64,000 nt of DNA from Nostoc sp. CHAB 5834 (GTDB taxonomy: Bacteria; Cyanobacteriota; Cyanobacteriia; Cyanobacteriales; Nostocaceae). The translations under genes were made by a program, and so were the position numbers. Below are positions 25,775-34,972 of this stretch, one piece after another. The stretch covers positions 1 through 64,000 of the forward strand of contig JAIVFU010000009.1 in NCBI GenBank assembly GCA_020829485.1, in the 5' to 3' direction. The notes under the pieces are model-generated. The model made no database searches, was not told the DNA's origin, and saw nothing but the letters and a program-made list of their open reading frames with translations. Numbering within the stretch: the stretch's first letter is position 1; every line of letters begins with the position of its first letter.

Positions 25775-25830
25775 ACGCTTTTAATTCCATACAAAGTGAC
25801 TTTTACGAACAAAGCCCCATTTCTATTATG

Positions 25831-25939
25831 TTGTCCTTTGTCATTTGTCATTTGTCCTTTGTTTTTTGTCCTTTGTCTTTTGCTAATGACTAATGACTAA
25901 TGACCAATGACCAATGACCAATGACTAATGACCAATCAC
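25831..25939. repeat. Heptamer tract GTCATTT / TGACCAA
   Basis: GTCCTTTGTCATTTGTC units are followed by AATGACTAATGACCAATGACC units, forming an inverted pair in the divergent spacer between the helicase-like gene and the M48 protease. Confidence 0.85.
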
Positions 25940-25954
25940 CCAATACCCTGAATT

Positions 25955-26917
25955 ATGCCAACTTACACAGGAATTTCCAGCGAAGCCTTCAGGCATCCAC
26001 TAGATCGCCAAGCCGAGCAAGCTTTACGAAATTTACCAGGATTTGATTTAATCGCTCGTAAATTTGTGGAATTTATCTACGAACGCCCTCAGTTAGTCTA
26101 TCTAATGGGTAACACCATCCAAGTCGGGCCGCGTCAATATTCCACTATTTACCAGATGTTCCGAGAATGCGTCCGAGATTTGGACATTTACCCAGAACCG
26201 ACACTGTTTGTCTCGCAAAACCCCCAAGCAAATAGCTATGCGCTGGGGCAAGAGAATCCTTACATAGTCATAAATACAGGGATACTAGACTTACTAGACG
26301 AAGCCGAGATTCGGGTGGTGCTAGCCCATGAACTGGGGCATATTAAATGTGGTCATACTATTTTAATTCAAATGGCGATGTGGGCGATGAGTGCTGCTTC
26401 TGCTTTGGGAGAATTAACCTTCGGCATCGGTAATATTGTCACACAAGGTTTGATTTACGCCTTCTTTGAGTGGCGGCGGAAAGCTGAGTTATCGTCAGAT
26501 CGCGCCGCACTACTAGTCATGGATGACTTAAATCCCGTGATGTCAACGATGATGAAACTCTCTGGCGGTAGTAACAAATATGCCAATGAATGTAGTTTAC
26601 AAGAGTTTATCAAGCAGTCAGAAAATTATCAGGCACTGGATGAAGATGGATTGAATCAGGTGTATAAATTCTTGATATACAATGGCGCTCAGGGTACGAT
26701 GTTAACCCATCCTTTCCCAGTGGAACGCCTGCATTACTTACGGGCGTGGGCAGTATCCGAAGAATACCAGCAAATTCGCCGAGGAAATTATCAGCGATCG
26801 CCTGCTTCAGGATCGGTAAATGTTGCAGCAGAATCTTCCGCCAATGAAACAGAAACTTTACGCCGTCAAATTGAAGAATTACAACGGGAAATCGACAGAA
26901 TGAAAAGGTCTGAGTAG
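25955..26917 (+). CDS. M48-family zinc metalloprotease
   Basis: A 320-residue HtpX/Ste24-like protease. The zinc motif HELGH is at residues 125-129, followed by GH at 133-134; the third ligand is probably the Glu in KAELSSDRA near 178. Two moderately hydrophobic stretches (about 137-172) may touch the membrane but there is no clear N-terminal anchor. The C-terminus ends in a short coiled coil (ETLRRQIEELQREIDRMKR, about 300-318). It probably degrades damaged proteins. The start ATG 25955 follows the repeat tract directly. Confidence 0.88.
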   Translation: MPTYTGISSEAFRHPLDRQAEQALRNLPGFDLIARKFVEFIYERPQLVYLMGNTIQVGPRQYSTIYQMFRECVRDLDIYPEPTLFVSQNPQANSYALGQENPYIVINTGILDLLDEAEIRVVLAHELGHIKCGHTILIQMAMWAMSAASALGELTFGIGNIVTQGLIYAFFEWRRKAELSSDRAALLVMDDLNPVMSTMMKLSGGSNKYANECSLQEFIKQSENYQALDEDGLNQVYKFLIYNGAQGTMLTHPFPVERLHYLRAWAVSEEYQQIRRGNYQRSPASGSVNVAAESSANETETLRRQIEELQREIDRMKRSE

Positions 26918-27503
26918 TTTTGAGGGCTGAGTGAAGTTATATATAGTGCGTTAGATTTGCCTAATGCACTATTTATATCTCTTTTAGCACATATAGGAAT
27001 CGTATTTGATTTTTGAAATTATCTATGTGGGCGGGGAGTAGGGAGTAGGGAGTAGGGAGTAGGGAATTAGGCTTTTCGATCTGTACGGAGCTTTTTCAGA
27101 AATCAAATATTAGTCCTATACTTTGTCTGAGGGATTTCCAGAAATTAAATTGAGAATTTACGCATTGACAGATAATTAATATTATGCAATCAAGCCAAAC
27201 TTCTGTGATAGGTGTTCTAAAATAAAATCACGAGCTACTTGCAGGACTTACGCATTGACAGATTAACAGAAATGAGCAATCAAGTGATGATTTTGTAAAA
27301 ACTTGAATTTTAGTCTGGATCTTAGCAAAAATAATTCAATTAAGTTTGCCATTCTAGTTTTTTTGGATTCCCTGAAAGCGGATAATATTTTTTAGCTGAA
27401 CTACCATCCTCTTGGGGGTGGATCAATTCAACATTCAAAATTAAAGACTTGAAGATTGCTCAACTATATCTCAGCATTAAATTAGATGTAGGCATTTCTG
27501 AAT
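26918..27503. other. Intergenic region rich in repeats
   Basis: 590 bases. It contains a terminator-like hairpin (26,943-26,972), a GGGAGTA tandem tract (27,029-27,067), and direct copies of the TTACGCATTGACAGA motif at 27,157 and 27,243. No gene is supported. Confidence 0.6.
26943..26980 (+). terminator. Hairpin terminator after the M48 gene
   Basis: ATAGTGCGTTAG and CTAATGCACTAT pair as a 12-bp stem (one G-U) with a six-base loop, followed by a T-rich run. Confidence 0.6.
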
Positions 27504-27929
27504 ATGGCAATTCACTTGACAAAACGGCTTTCTGTGTTCGCTGCTATTCTAGCTCTTGTCCTTTCCATGCCGGGAATTGCCTTAGCTGCACCCGTTCAAC
27601 TCCATACTACTTTTGGTGTTATTTCCGCCCAAACTACCAAAACTGCAACCTACTCCACCTCGTCGGAGATTAATCTGACTCCCTTACAACGCCAAGAACT
27701 CCAGGCTGTGCGTCAGCGAAGAAATAGGGAAATTGAGGCAGTCTTAAATACATCGCAACGTGCCCAACTTAATCACCATCTCCGGGCTGGTAATAATATG
27801 AATCAAGCTTTAGAAAAACTGCATTTGCAACCAGAACAGCAAGATTTTGTAAAGGCGATCGTGCAATTTACTAACTTGAAAATGAAAGTAATTTCATCTA
27901 GGCATTCGCTAAGAGTAGATCATAAATAA
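27504..27929 (+). CDS. Secreted Spy/CpxP-like helical protein
   Basis: A 141-residue protein with a clear signal peptide (residues 1-28, ending GIALAAP). The mature part has a LTPLQRQELQAVRQRRNREIEAVL segment and a second one, LRAGNNMNQALEKLHLQPEQQ, giving LTxxQ-like motifs as in Spy/CpxP periplasmic chaperones. It probably binds unfolded proteins or metals in the periplasm; this is inferred from the pattern. No two-component system is next to it. Similar short proteins are common in Nostocales. Confidence 0.65.
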   Translation: MAIHLTKRLSVFAAILALVLSMPGIALAAPVQLHTTFGVISAQTTKTATYSTSSEINLTPLQRQELQAVRQRRNREIEAVLNTSQRAQLNHHLRAGNNMNQALEKLHLQPEQQDFVKAIVQFTNLKMKVISSRHSLRVDHK

Positions 27930-28259
27930 AGGTTTGACTTGTATATTAGATTATTGAATCGTTGTCATAGAAGATATCAATCATATTTTCTATGACAGTC
28001 TTTTGGATAAAATGCGATCAAGCGATGTCTACGACGGGCTACGCCTACGCACTTTTTATTTAAAAGTTAAAAAACTGTCATACTCAAATTCTGTTACCTA
28101 ACACCATTTCTTTGTGAAGCTGCGCCAAACCCTTTTAACTTCTTTCTTTACTTTGTGTCCTTCTCTACGAGACGCTGCGCGAATGCGTCCTTTGCGGTTC
28201 GTTTTCCTTTCTTGTACTTAAACATGGTTTAGCGCATCTTCATACAGAATTGGTATAAC
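27930..28259. other. Spacer with dispersed repeats
   Basis: 330 bases. GCGATGTCTACGACGGGCTA near 28,014 belongs to the repeat family also found inside the TPR gene (33,949) and at 57,953. CTCTACGAGACGCTGCGCG is at about 28,153. No gene seen. Confidence 0.55.
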
Positions 28260-28817
28260 TTATGGAAACATTTGACCAATATGGATTTCAATTTCTGGAA
28301 ATGCAATCAAGGATAACGTTGCATCCTCCTGCAAAATCAATTGTTGATTGTAGCTTTCCAAAACTGGTTCGCGGAAAACAAAAACCTGACGCTGATTCAC
28401 ATCCAAAATCCAGTAGTCAGTAATTCTTGCACTAGCATATAAAGGTGCTTTCTGTTTGCGATCCGTATCTAGTGTTGTATCTGCTACCTCAATGATTAAA
28501 AAGATTTCATTGGGTGCAGGATGATGATCGATGTACTTTCGCGCATCAATGCGGACAACGGCAATATCTGGTTCAGGTTCCGAGTATTGGCTTAATTGAA
28601 TCGGATCTTGCACCCGAACTAAAGCAACTTCTGCTAGCAGCCGCTTGAGATAATCAGATGCACATAGCGTTGTCGCTGCATGGGGGGGATTTTTCGCACT
28701 CATGGGGATAACTTGCCCATCAATCAGTTCTACCCGTTCATCGGCTGTGATAATACCCGTCTTAAGCATCCGGTGATATTCATCTACATTCCACAAGCGC
28801 ACTTTAGTTTGTGTCAT
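28260..28817 (-). CDS. Uma2-family putative endonuclease (DUF820)
   Basis: A 185-residue member of the PD-(D/E)XK-like Uma2 family that is greatly expanded in cyanobacteria. The order is typical: WNVDEYHRMLKTGIIT..ERVELIDGQVI, then SEPEPDIAVVR, then FLIIEVADTTLDTDRKQKAPLYA (the E-x-A...K core), then YWILDVNQRQVFVFREP. I chose ATG 28817 (MTQTKVRLW) since homologues start about there. The role is unknown; repeat-associated or transposon-linked roles are proposed in general. Confidence 0.85.
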   Translation of the reverse strand: MTQTKVRLWNVDEYHRMLKTGIITADERVELIDGQVIPMSAKNPPHAATTLCASDYLKRLLAEVALVRVQDPIQLSQYSEPEPDIAVVRIDARKYIDHHPAPNEIFLIIEVADTTLDTDRKQKAPLYASARITDYWILDVNQRQVFVFREPVLESYNQQLILQEDATLSLIAFPEIEIHIGQMFP

Positions 28818-28918
28818 TGTATTTGGTTTGGCGATATTATCATCTGCAAAGTGCAAATAAGCTGTTACGCAAATAACATTGTACATTTACCTGATGACTG
28901 TTGACTGATGATCGATAA

Positions 28919-28946
28919 CCGTCAACCGTCAACCGTCAACCGCCAA
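28919..28946. repeat. GTCAACC heptamer repeats
   Basis: Four tandem copies of CCGTCAA with a decayed last one, in the lysS leader region. Confidence 0.8.
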
Positions 28947-29050
28947 CGATTATAAAGAATGTTTATATAATTTAGACGCATATCAGCTTATCTCTTACTC
29001 TCAACTTTTGCAGCATCTATAATTAATCTTGCCCTATTTAGTTCGTTACC

Positions 29051-30736
29051 ATGTCGGAAGAAGATATCCGAGCCGCCAGGCTGGAAAAAGTAGAACAACT
29101 CAAGCAGCTAGGGACTAATCCCTACGCCTATCGCTGGGAATCTACCCATCATGCAGCGCAGTTGCAAGAAAAGTTTGCCGATTTAGCCAGTGGTGAAGAA
29201 GTTGATTTAGAAGTTGCGATCGCTGGACGCATTATGGCGCGTCGCGTTTTTGGTAAACTGGCTTTCTTCACCTTGCAAGATGAAACTGGCACAATTCAGC
29301 TTTATTTGGATAAAAATCGCATCCAAGAAAGCATGGCAGATATTGATGCTGATGCCTTCAATCACTTAAAACAACTCACAGATGCAGGCGATATCCTGGG
29401 AGTTAAAGGTACTATTAAACGGACTGAAAAGGGCGAGTTATCTGTCTACGTTAAACAATATACTATCCTGACTAAATCCCTGTTGCCCCTACCCGACAAG
29501 TGGCATGGATTAACGGATGTTGCCAAGCGCTACCGCCAGCGCTACGTTGACTTGATTGTTAACCCGGAAGTGCGGCAAACTTTCCGCCGTCGCGCCCAAA
29601 TTACTGCTGGTATTCGCCGCTATTTAGAAGAACGGGATTTTCTGGAAATTGAAACGCCAGTTTTGCAAAGTGAGACTGGGGGTGCAGATGCGCGTCCATT
29701 TATCACTTACCACAACACCTTAGAAATGGAGTTGTATTTGAGAATTGCCACAGAACTTCATCTCAAGCGGTTGATTGTGGGTGGTTTTGAAAAGGTGTTT
29801 GAATTAGGGCGGGTTTTCCGTAATGAGGGAATTTCGACTCGACACAATCCCGAATTTACGACTATTGAAATTTACCAAGCCTACGCCGATTACAACGATA
29901 TGATGGCGCTGACTGAGGGGATTATTACCACTGTCGCCCAAGACGTACTCGGCACATTGCAAATCACCTACCAAGGGGAACCTATAGATTTAACACCACC
30001 TTGGCGGCGAGTGACAATGCACGATTTAGTTAAAGAATTTACAGGCTTGGATTTCAATTCTTTCCAAACATTGGAAGAAGCAAAAACAGCGAGTAAAAAT
30101 GCAGCTATTCCTGGTATAGATGAAGCCAAATCAATTGGTAAGTTACTAAATTTAGCTTTTGAAGAAAAGGTAGAAGCTAATTTAATTCAACCTACCTTTG
30201 TAATTGATTACCCAGTAGAAATTTCGCCTTTAGCAAAACCCCACCGTTCTCAACCTGGTTTGGTAGAAAGATTTGAGCTATTTATCGTTGGGCGAGAAAC
30301 TGGCAACAGCTTCTCAGAACTTACCGATCCCATCGATCAAAGAGAACGCCTAGAAGCCCAAGCTGAAAGGAAAGCTGCTGGTGACTTAGAAGCCCAAGGT
30401 GTAGATGAAGACTTTTTGACAGCCCTTGAATACGGTATGCCGCCTACAGGTGGTTTAGGGATTGGGATTGATCGGTTAGTGATGTTATTAACTGATTGTG
30501 CCAGTATTCGGGATGCGATCGCCTTCCCATTACTCAAGCCCGAAGGCAGCGTTATTAAGCAATTTACCTATGAGCCAAAAACTCAAACACTGACTATTGA
30601 ATTTGATAGTGGAAGTGTTTACGAGTATTTCAAAGTACCTCCCAGTGTCAAGGAAGACTTAGATAATGCACCGTCTAAAGGTCAATACTTTAACAAGTTC
30701 ATTAAAGGGAAATTTAAGTTTGAACAGTTGAGTTGA
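29051..30736 (+). CDS. lysS: Lysyl-tRNA synthetase (class II) with C-terminal KTSC domain
   Basis: Charges tRNA-Lys. An anticodon-binding OB fold spans about residues 55-165 ([21 protein letters not shown]), then the class II catalytic core with motif 2 ([15 protein letters not shown], about 257-271) and motif 3 ([11 protein letters not shown], about 474-484). The usual enzyme ends near residue 497. Here 64 more residues follow, starting [17 protein letters not shown] and containing [13 protein letters not shown] and [14 protein letters not shown]; this matches the small KTSC domain. A strong hairpin terminator follows. The synthetase call is secure; the role of the extra domain is unknown. 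Confidence 0.96.
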   Translation: MSEEDIRAARLEKVEQLKQLGTNPYAYRWESTHHAAQLQEKFADLASGEEVDLEVAIAGRIMARRVFGKLAFFTLQDETGTIQLYLDKNRIQESMADIDADAFNHLKQLTDAGDILGVKGTIKRTEKGELSVYVKQYTILTKSLLPLPDKWHGLTDVAKRYRQRYVDLIVNPEVRQTFRRRAQITAGIRRYLEERDFLEIETPVLQSETGGADARPFITYHNTLEMELYLRIATELHLKRLIVGGFEKVFELGRVFRNEGISTRHNPEFTTIEIYQAYADYNDMMALTEGIITTVAQDVLGTLQITYQGEPIDLTPPWRRVTMHDLVKEFTGLDFNSFQTLEEAKTASKNAAIPGIDEAKSIGKLLNLAFEEKVEANLIQPTFVIDYPVEISPLAKPHRSQPGLVERFELFIVGRETGNSFSELTDPIDQRERLEAQAERKAAGDLEAQGVDEDFLTALEYGMPPTGGLGIGIDRLVMLLTDCASIRDAIAFPLLKPEGSVIKQFTYEPKTQTLTIEFDSGSVYEYFKVPPSVKEDLDNAPSKGQYFNKFIKGKFKFEQLS

Positions 30737-30760
30737 CCTACTTAAGCATATAAACAGTGG

Positions 30761-30796
30761 GGTGCGTTATGGCTTTGCCTAACGCACCATTTTTAT
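30761..30796 (+). terminator. Rho-independent terminator of lysS
   Basis: GGTGCGTTA and TAACGCACC form a perfect 9-bp stem around a ten-base loop, followed by ATTTTTATT. Confidence 0.85.
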
Positions 30797-30828
30797 TACC
30801 TAAGTTGCACTCACTGATTCTATATGAT

Positions 30829-30880
30829 ATTCCTTTAAAGGAATAACATGATTGACATTCCTTATAAGGAATACTATACT
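30829..30880 (+). promoter_or_regulatory. Consensus promoter with two 16-bp palindromic operators
   Basis: TTGACA at 30852-30857 and TATACT at 30875-30880 are spaced by 17 bases, an ideal housekeeping promoter. Two perfect palindromes, ATTCCTTTAAAGGAAT (30829-30844) and ATTCCTTATAAGGAAT (30857-30872), lie just upstream of and inside it. The second sits between the -35 and -10 boxes, so a bound repressor would block RNA polymerase. The antitoxin encoded 400 bases downstream is the likely repressor. Confidence 0.82.
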
Positions 30881-30892
30881 GTGAGGTAGGAA

Positions 30893-31300
30893 GTGACCTG
30901 GACTTGGGAACTTGATCTAGATGTCAATGGGGAAATCCCCAAAGATTTACTTGCTTTTTTCATCAGGATGATTCCCGAAGAGGAGCAATCAGAAAATCCA
31001 CCAAAACCATTACTGAGTGCTTCCGAAACCAAGCGTCTGCAAGTTAATCTTAGATACCTGTGCGACAAAGGACTCGCATCACTTACTAGTGGCATCTTTG
31101 AGAAACTGGAAGATGATTTGTATGAGTTACGGATGACTAAGAGCGAACATAATCCACGGTTTATCTTAACGGCTGCTACTCCTCAGAGATTTGTGGTGCT
31201 GCACGCCTTTATGAAGAAATACGACGGCGCTATCAAAGATAGAGACAAAGAACCTGCAAGAGTGAGATTGCGTGAATTGCAGCAAAGGGAAAAGTCATGA
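30893..31300 (+). CDS. RelE/HigB-like toxin (Gp49-type)
   Basis: A 135-residue protein. The C-terminal half has the RelE-superfamily pattern LYELRMTKSEHNPRFILTAATPQRFVVLHAFMKKYDGAI (about 80-117), where the basic and aromatic residues sit in the strand core and the HAFMKK motif is typical of phage-derived Gp49/HigB toxins. It overlaps the next gene by four bases (ATGA), so the pair is translationally coupled in the toxin-first order of HigBA. The start GTG 30893 is only about a dozen bases after the -10 box, so the message has a very short leader. Ribosome-dependent mRNA cleavage is the usual family role. Confidence 0.78.
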   Translation: MTWTWELDLDVNGEIPKDLLAFFIRMIPEEEQSENPPKPLLSASETKRLQVNLRYLCDKGLASLTSGIFEKLEDDLYELRMTKSEHNPRFILTAATPQRFVVLHAFMKKYDGAIKDRDKEPARVRLRELQQREKS

Positions 31301-32004
31301 AAAAGCCTAATTTTCAAGCTTGGTTGCAGCAAAAGGTAAGCGACGAACCAGAGGTGATTTTGGCGGGAAAGTTAGAGTACCTGCGCCTTTATCTTACCGA
31401 TGCCATGCGGGAAATACGTAATAAAGCAGGATTGACTCAGGCACAGCTAGCTCAAAAACTGGGAGTAAAGCAAGCTGCGGTGTCCAAGTTAGAATCGGCG
31501 TTAAAAGAACATGAATTAGAATCCGTGTTGTACTATTTACACGCGTTGGGTGCAGATTTGCTGGTAGCTGTCAAACAAGGGGACGACTTATATCAAGCTA
31601 GCGATAACGAAAGTGTATTGCTGGTAGATGTACCAGATGTAGTTTTCCAAAAGGCATTGGCGGCAAATATGAGCGTGCGGGAATATGTGCGTGTAGCCGT
31701 TGAGAAGTTTTCTGGCGAGGATGATGGACTGAGAACAGCTTTGGTAAAACTGCTAGAAAGTAACGATTCGGTTGCGGTGAAAGTGAGAGAGCGTTTGGGT
31801 TCAAGGACAATCCAAGAAGTTGCTGTAGAGTTGGAAAAATGTTTGAGTCTATCTGAAGAAGAAGATAGGCTTTTTTCTGTCAAAAATGTTTTGGCTGCTA
31901 ATGCGACGGGTGGGGAAAGTAATCGCGGAACTAGTGATGAAATTGATGAAATTGAGTTATTGGATTTAGCTGAGGAATTGCTGGAGAAATTGGCAGATTT
32001 TTAG
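31297..32004 (+). CDS. HigA-like XRE antitoxin with long C-terminal extension
   Basis: A 235-residue protein. The helix-turn-helix is at about residues 40-75 (LTQAQLAQKLGVKQAAVSKLES), preceded by a helix with LRLYLTDAMREIRNKAG. Ordinary HigA antitoxins are near 100 residues; here about 150 residues follow, including VPDVVFQKALAANMSVREYVRVAVEKF and a very acidic end (DEIDEIELLDLAEELLEKL). It starts inside the toxin stop codon region and very likely binds the two palindromes upstream of the pair. The added C-terminal region has no family I recognise. Confidence 0.75.
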   Translation: MKKPNFQAWLQQKVSDEPEVILAGKLEYLRLYLTDAMREIRNKAGLTQAQLAQKLGVKQAAVSKLESALKEHELESVLYYLHALGADLLVAVKQGDDLYQASDNESVLLVDVPDVVFQKALAANMSVREYVRVAVEKFSGEDDGLRTALVKLLESNDSVAVKVRERLGSRTIQEVAVELEKCLSLSEEEDRLFSVKNVLAANATGGESNRGTSDEIDEIELLDLAEELLEKLADF

Positions 32005-32184
32005 GATGACAATAAAAGCTAAGTCGATTAATTTGATATTGAGCAAATTGCTCTCAAGCAGTGTGTGTTAGTGGTAGGTAATGCACTTAAAGCTGTGGAA
32101 AATGTGTAAAAAGATGCTATAAATCCAGACCTCAGTACAACTAACTAGCTTGCTTGAACTACAGCTTAGTGCTACTGGCTTGCT

Positions 32185-34041
32185 ATGCCAAAATTTAGAG
32201 TGAGTAATTCAGGAATGGACAAACAACGAATAAAAGCCTATTTCAGTTTCTTATTTAAAATATTGAATACAATTTCGGTAAATTGGGGCAACCCACAAGC
32301 ATTAAACTCGCTGCTCCTAAATAACTTAGAAAAACTAGATGACAATTTTGCTAAAGTACTGCAAATTTTGGCGACAGATGAACTGTCTAAAGTCGAACCG
32401 TCAAGGGCAAAAGAGATTGCATTAGTCATCTCCGACTTCAGCATACAAATCCAGTCTTTTCCATTTGGCAGCAGAGCAAGCAATTTAGAGATTGCCCTCA
32501 CAGGCAACAAGATGGCACTCACTGTTTTCACAAGAGAAGCTGAAGCTTCTTCACAGCAGTGGCATATAGAACATTGGGCTGTGCTGCAAACTAATCTTGC
32601 TAATGTTTACTGCGATAGAATTAAAGGAAACCGAGCAGAAAATTTAGAGGCTGCTATCGAGGCTTACCAATTAGCCTTAAAAGTCTTTACAGAGGAATTA
32701 TTTCCAGAAGAGTGGGCAACAATAATAAATAATCTTGGTACTGCTTACAATGAGCGCATACTGGGTAATAGAGCAGAAAATCTGGAAGTAGCGATCAATG
32801 CCTACAGATTGGCATTAAAAGTCCGCACTAGAGAGGCATTTCCTGAAAAATGGGCTAGTACTCAAGATAATTTGGGTAGTGCCTATGATCAACGGATTAA
32901 GGGAGATCGAGCCGAGAATCTAGAAGCAGCTATCGAAGCTTATAAATTGGCTTTACAAGTTCGCACCTTGGAAGAATTACCCCAAGAATGGGCTAAAACT
33001 CACTTTAATTTAAGTAGTACATACGTTGCTCGTATTAAAGGAGATCGGGCACAAAATATAGAAGCAGCTATTCAGGCTTGCGAAGCAGCTTTACAAGTAT
33101 ACACACAGCAAAATTTACCAGAACTTTGGGCTAAAACTCAAATAAATCTCGCTATTGCCTATCGTCAACAGACACATGAAAACCGGACATATAATTTGCA
33201 AGCGGCTATGAAGAGTTATAAGTCAGCCTTGGAAGTTTTTACACGGGAAGCGTTTCCAGTCGATTGGGCTACACTCCAATATAACTTGGGCAATCTCTAC
33301 AGTGACTCAAATCAAAAGAAGCATACACAAGATTTAAGAGCAGCAATTCAGGCTTATAATTTAGCTTTGCAAATATTTACAAGGGAAGCATTTCCAGCAG
33401 ATTGGGCAATGACCCAATCTAGTTTGGGTACTACTTATACTCTACAAGGAAAAATAGATGAAGCTATTGAGTGTTTACAATTAGCTTTAGAAATTTATAC
33501 CCCTACTTCTCTTCCTCAAGAATGCTTGAGATGTTCAAGAAAATTGGGAAACATAGCTTTTGCTATTACATTATGGAATCAGGCTATAAAAGGCTACAAT
33601 AACGCTATTGATGCTGTTGAACAAATCCGTACTTGGGCACCTTCTGAATCACGCCGTCAAGAAATTCTGGAAGAATCTATCGATCTTTACCAAAACATGG
33701 TGCAAGCTTGCATCAACGCTGGACAAATAGAAAAAGCTTTTGAATACTCCGAGCGATCGCGTTCCAAACTTCTTGTAGACTTAATGGCAAGTTACAATCT
33801 CTCTCAAGGCGAAGAAATCCCCCCAAAAGTCCAAGAATTATTGCAGCAGTATGAAGAACTGCAACGACAAATTGACCAAGAACGCCAAAGCCATAAATCT
33901 GAAAATAATCGCAGTGAAACACGCGCTGCTTGGGAAGCTTATAATGAAGCGATGCCTACGGCGGTAAACTACGCACTTTTAGAAACCCAAAAACAACAAG
34001 TTTGGGAAAATCTCAGACGCGAAGATCCCGTATTAGCTTGA
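32185..34041 (+). pseudogene. TPR array of a TPR-CHAT protein, CHAT domain deleted
   Basis: The 618-residue frame has a helical lead (1-110), then six to eight degenerate TPR units of about 50 residues with the motif NRAENLEAAIEAYxLAL..FT.E.FP..WA, then an effector-linker helix (KAFEYSERSRSKLLVDLMASYNLSQGEEIP, about 522-551) and a coiled segment. It stops right after LRREDPVLA, the point where the caspase-like CHAT domain begins in relatives. Only 12 bases beyond the stop codon, in another frame, the sequence continues as the far end of a CHAT domain. So roughly the whole protease domain (about 300 codons, by family comparison) has been lost. The TPR part could still be made. Confidence 0.75.
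33949..33984 (+). repeat. Dispersed repeat inside the TPR gene
   Basis: GCGATGCCTACGGCGGTAA and the following TACGCACTTTTAGA match the spacer sequence at 57,953-57,988 almost exactly. In the gene it encodes AMPTAVNYALLE. Confidence 0.75.
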
Positions 34042-34052
34042 TACGAAATAGA

Positions 34053-34217
34053 AAAAAATATCCTTCAGATTCTATCGAATATGAACAATGGAAGCGTGAA
34101 TATAATATGTATGCCAAATTGAACAAACGAATTATAGAAATCGAAAACTCTACTCAACAATTTCCCTTTTCAGATCCTTGTTACTGGGCTGCTTTTATTT
34201 GTCACGGTTTACAGTGA
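34053..34217 (+). pseudogene. C-terminal remnant of a CHAT domain
   Basis: Reads PSDSIEYEQWKREYNMYAKL ... FPFSDPCYWAAFICHGLQ. The (P)FxxPxYWAAF..G ending closes most cyanobacterial CHAT proteins. It is in a different frame from the TPR array just upstream and has no start codon of its own. Confidence 0.7.
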
Positions 34218-34244
34218 TAAAACAATATTGGGACGATTACTCGC

Positions 34245-34715
34245 TTACTCATCAACCTCATTTAGATTTGGTAAAAATTCAGGATTCAGAGTTTGGTCTA
34301 AAGTGTAAGGGCATATTTCTGGAAAAACCTGCTCACCCAACTCAGTTTCTCGAATCGCTAAAGCCAAACCTAGTTCATAAACACTGAAGAAAACTTCATT
34401 GAGATAGGGTTTCAAACTAAGGCTATCTTGCAGAAGCAGCTTAATTTGGACACGTTGCTCTCGAATTGTACCCAACCAGCTATTGCTACGTTTTTCTGGT
34501 TGAAACTGCCATTTCAGCAGGTGTCCTAACAATATTCCTAGCCGATTTCTCAATTCTTGCCGTTCTCTTCTGCCCAAAGTTTCAATTTCTTCAATCAGGT
34601 TAACTGTATCTAATTGATCCCACTGTTTAGCTTTGAGCAAGCTAACCTGCTCTTGAGTCCAAGTATAGAAATCTGTTTTATACAGATGAGATGTGTACAT
34701 CTTTTCAACGGCCAT
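34245..34715 (-). CDS. DUF29 family protein
   Basis: A 156-residue protein of the DUF29 family, which has many members in Nostocales. Signature: LYKTDFYTWTQEQVSLLKAKQWDQLDTVNLIEEIETLGRRERQELRNRL, then LLGHLLKWQFQPEKRSNSW, and a conserved C-terminal FPEICPYTLDQTLNPEFLP. It is convergent with the CHAT remnant, 27 bases from it. Function is unknown; a link to toxin-antitoxin or mobile regions is often suggested. Confidence 0.88.
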   Translation of the reverse strand: MAVEKMYTSHLYKTDFYTWTQEQVSLLKAKQWDQLDTVNLIEEIETLGRRERQELRNRLGILLGHLLKWQFQPEKRSNSWLGTIREQRVQIKLLLQDSLSLKPYLNEVFFSVYELGLALAIRETELGEQVFPEICPYTLDQTLNPEFLPNLNEVDE

Positions 34716-34835
34716 AAGCTTTTATTTAGCAAAACCCGATAATCGTAGAGCGATGACTAAGCAAGCTACGCTTCACCTGCTATAAGAAAAAATATTGGGT
34801 GGAGCTACGCACTCCACCCAACCTAAAATAATCTA

Positions 34836-34960
34836 AGGGAACTCCAAGAAATAAATTATCCAATATTGTGGGGTGGGCATCTTGCCCGCCCTATGAACTG
34901 GGCGCTCATGTTGCCCGCCCCACAGGAGTTAATTGGATATTTTTTTATTTGGAAGTCCCT
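34836..34960. mobile_element. MITE-like element, copy B (125 bp)
   Basis: Starts AGGGAACTCCAAGAAATAAA and ends TTTATTTGGAAGTCCCT. The core contains two GTGGGC.TCTTGCCCGCC-type hairpins. It lies between DUF29 and the next gene on the minus strand. Confidence 0.85.
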
Positions 34961-34972
34961 AAAATATGACGA

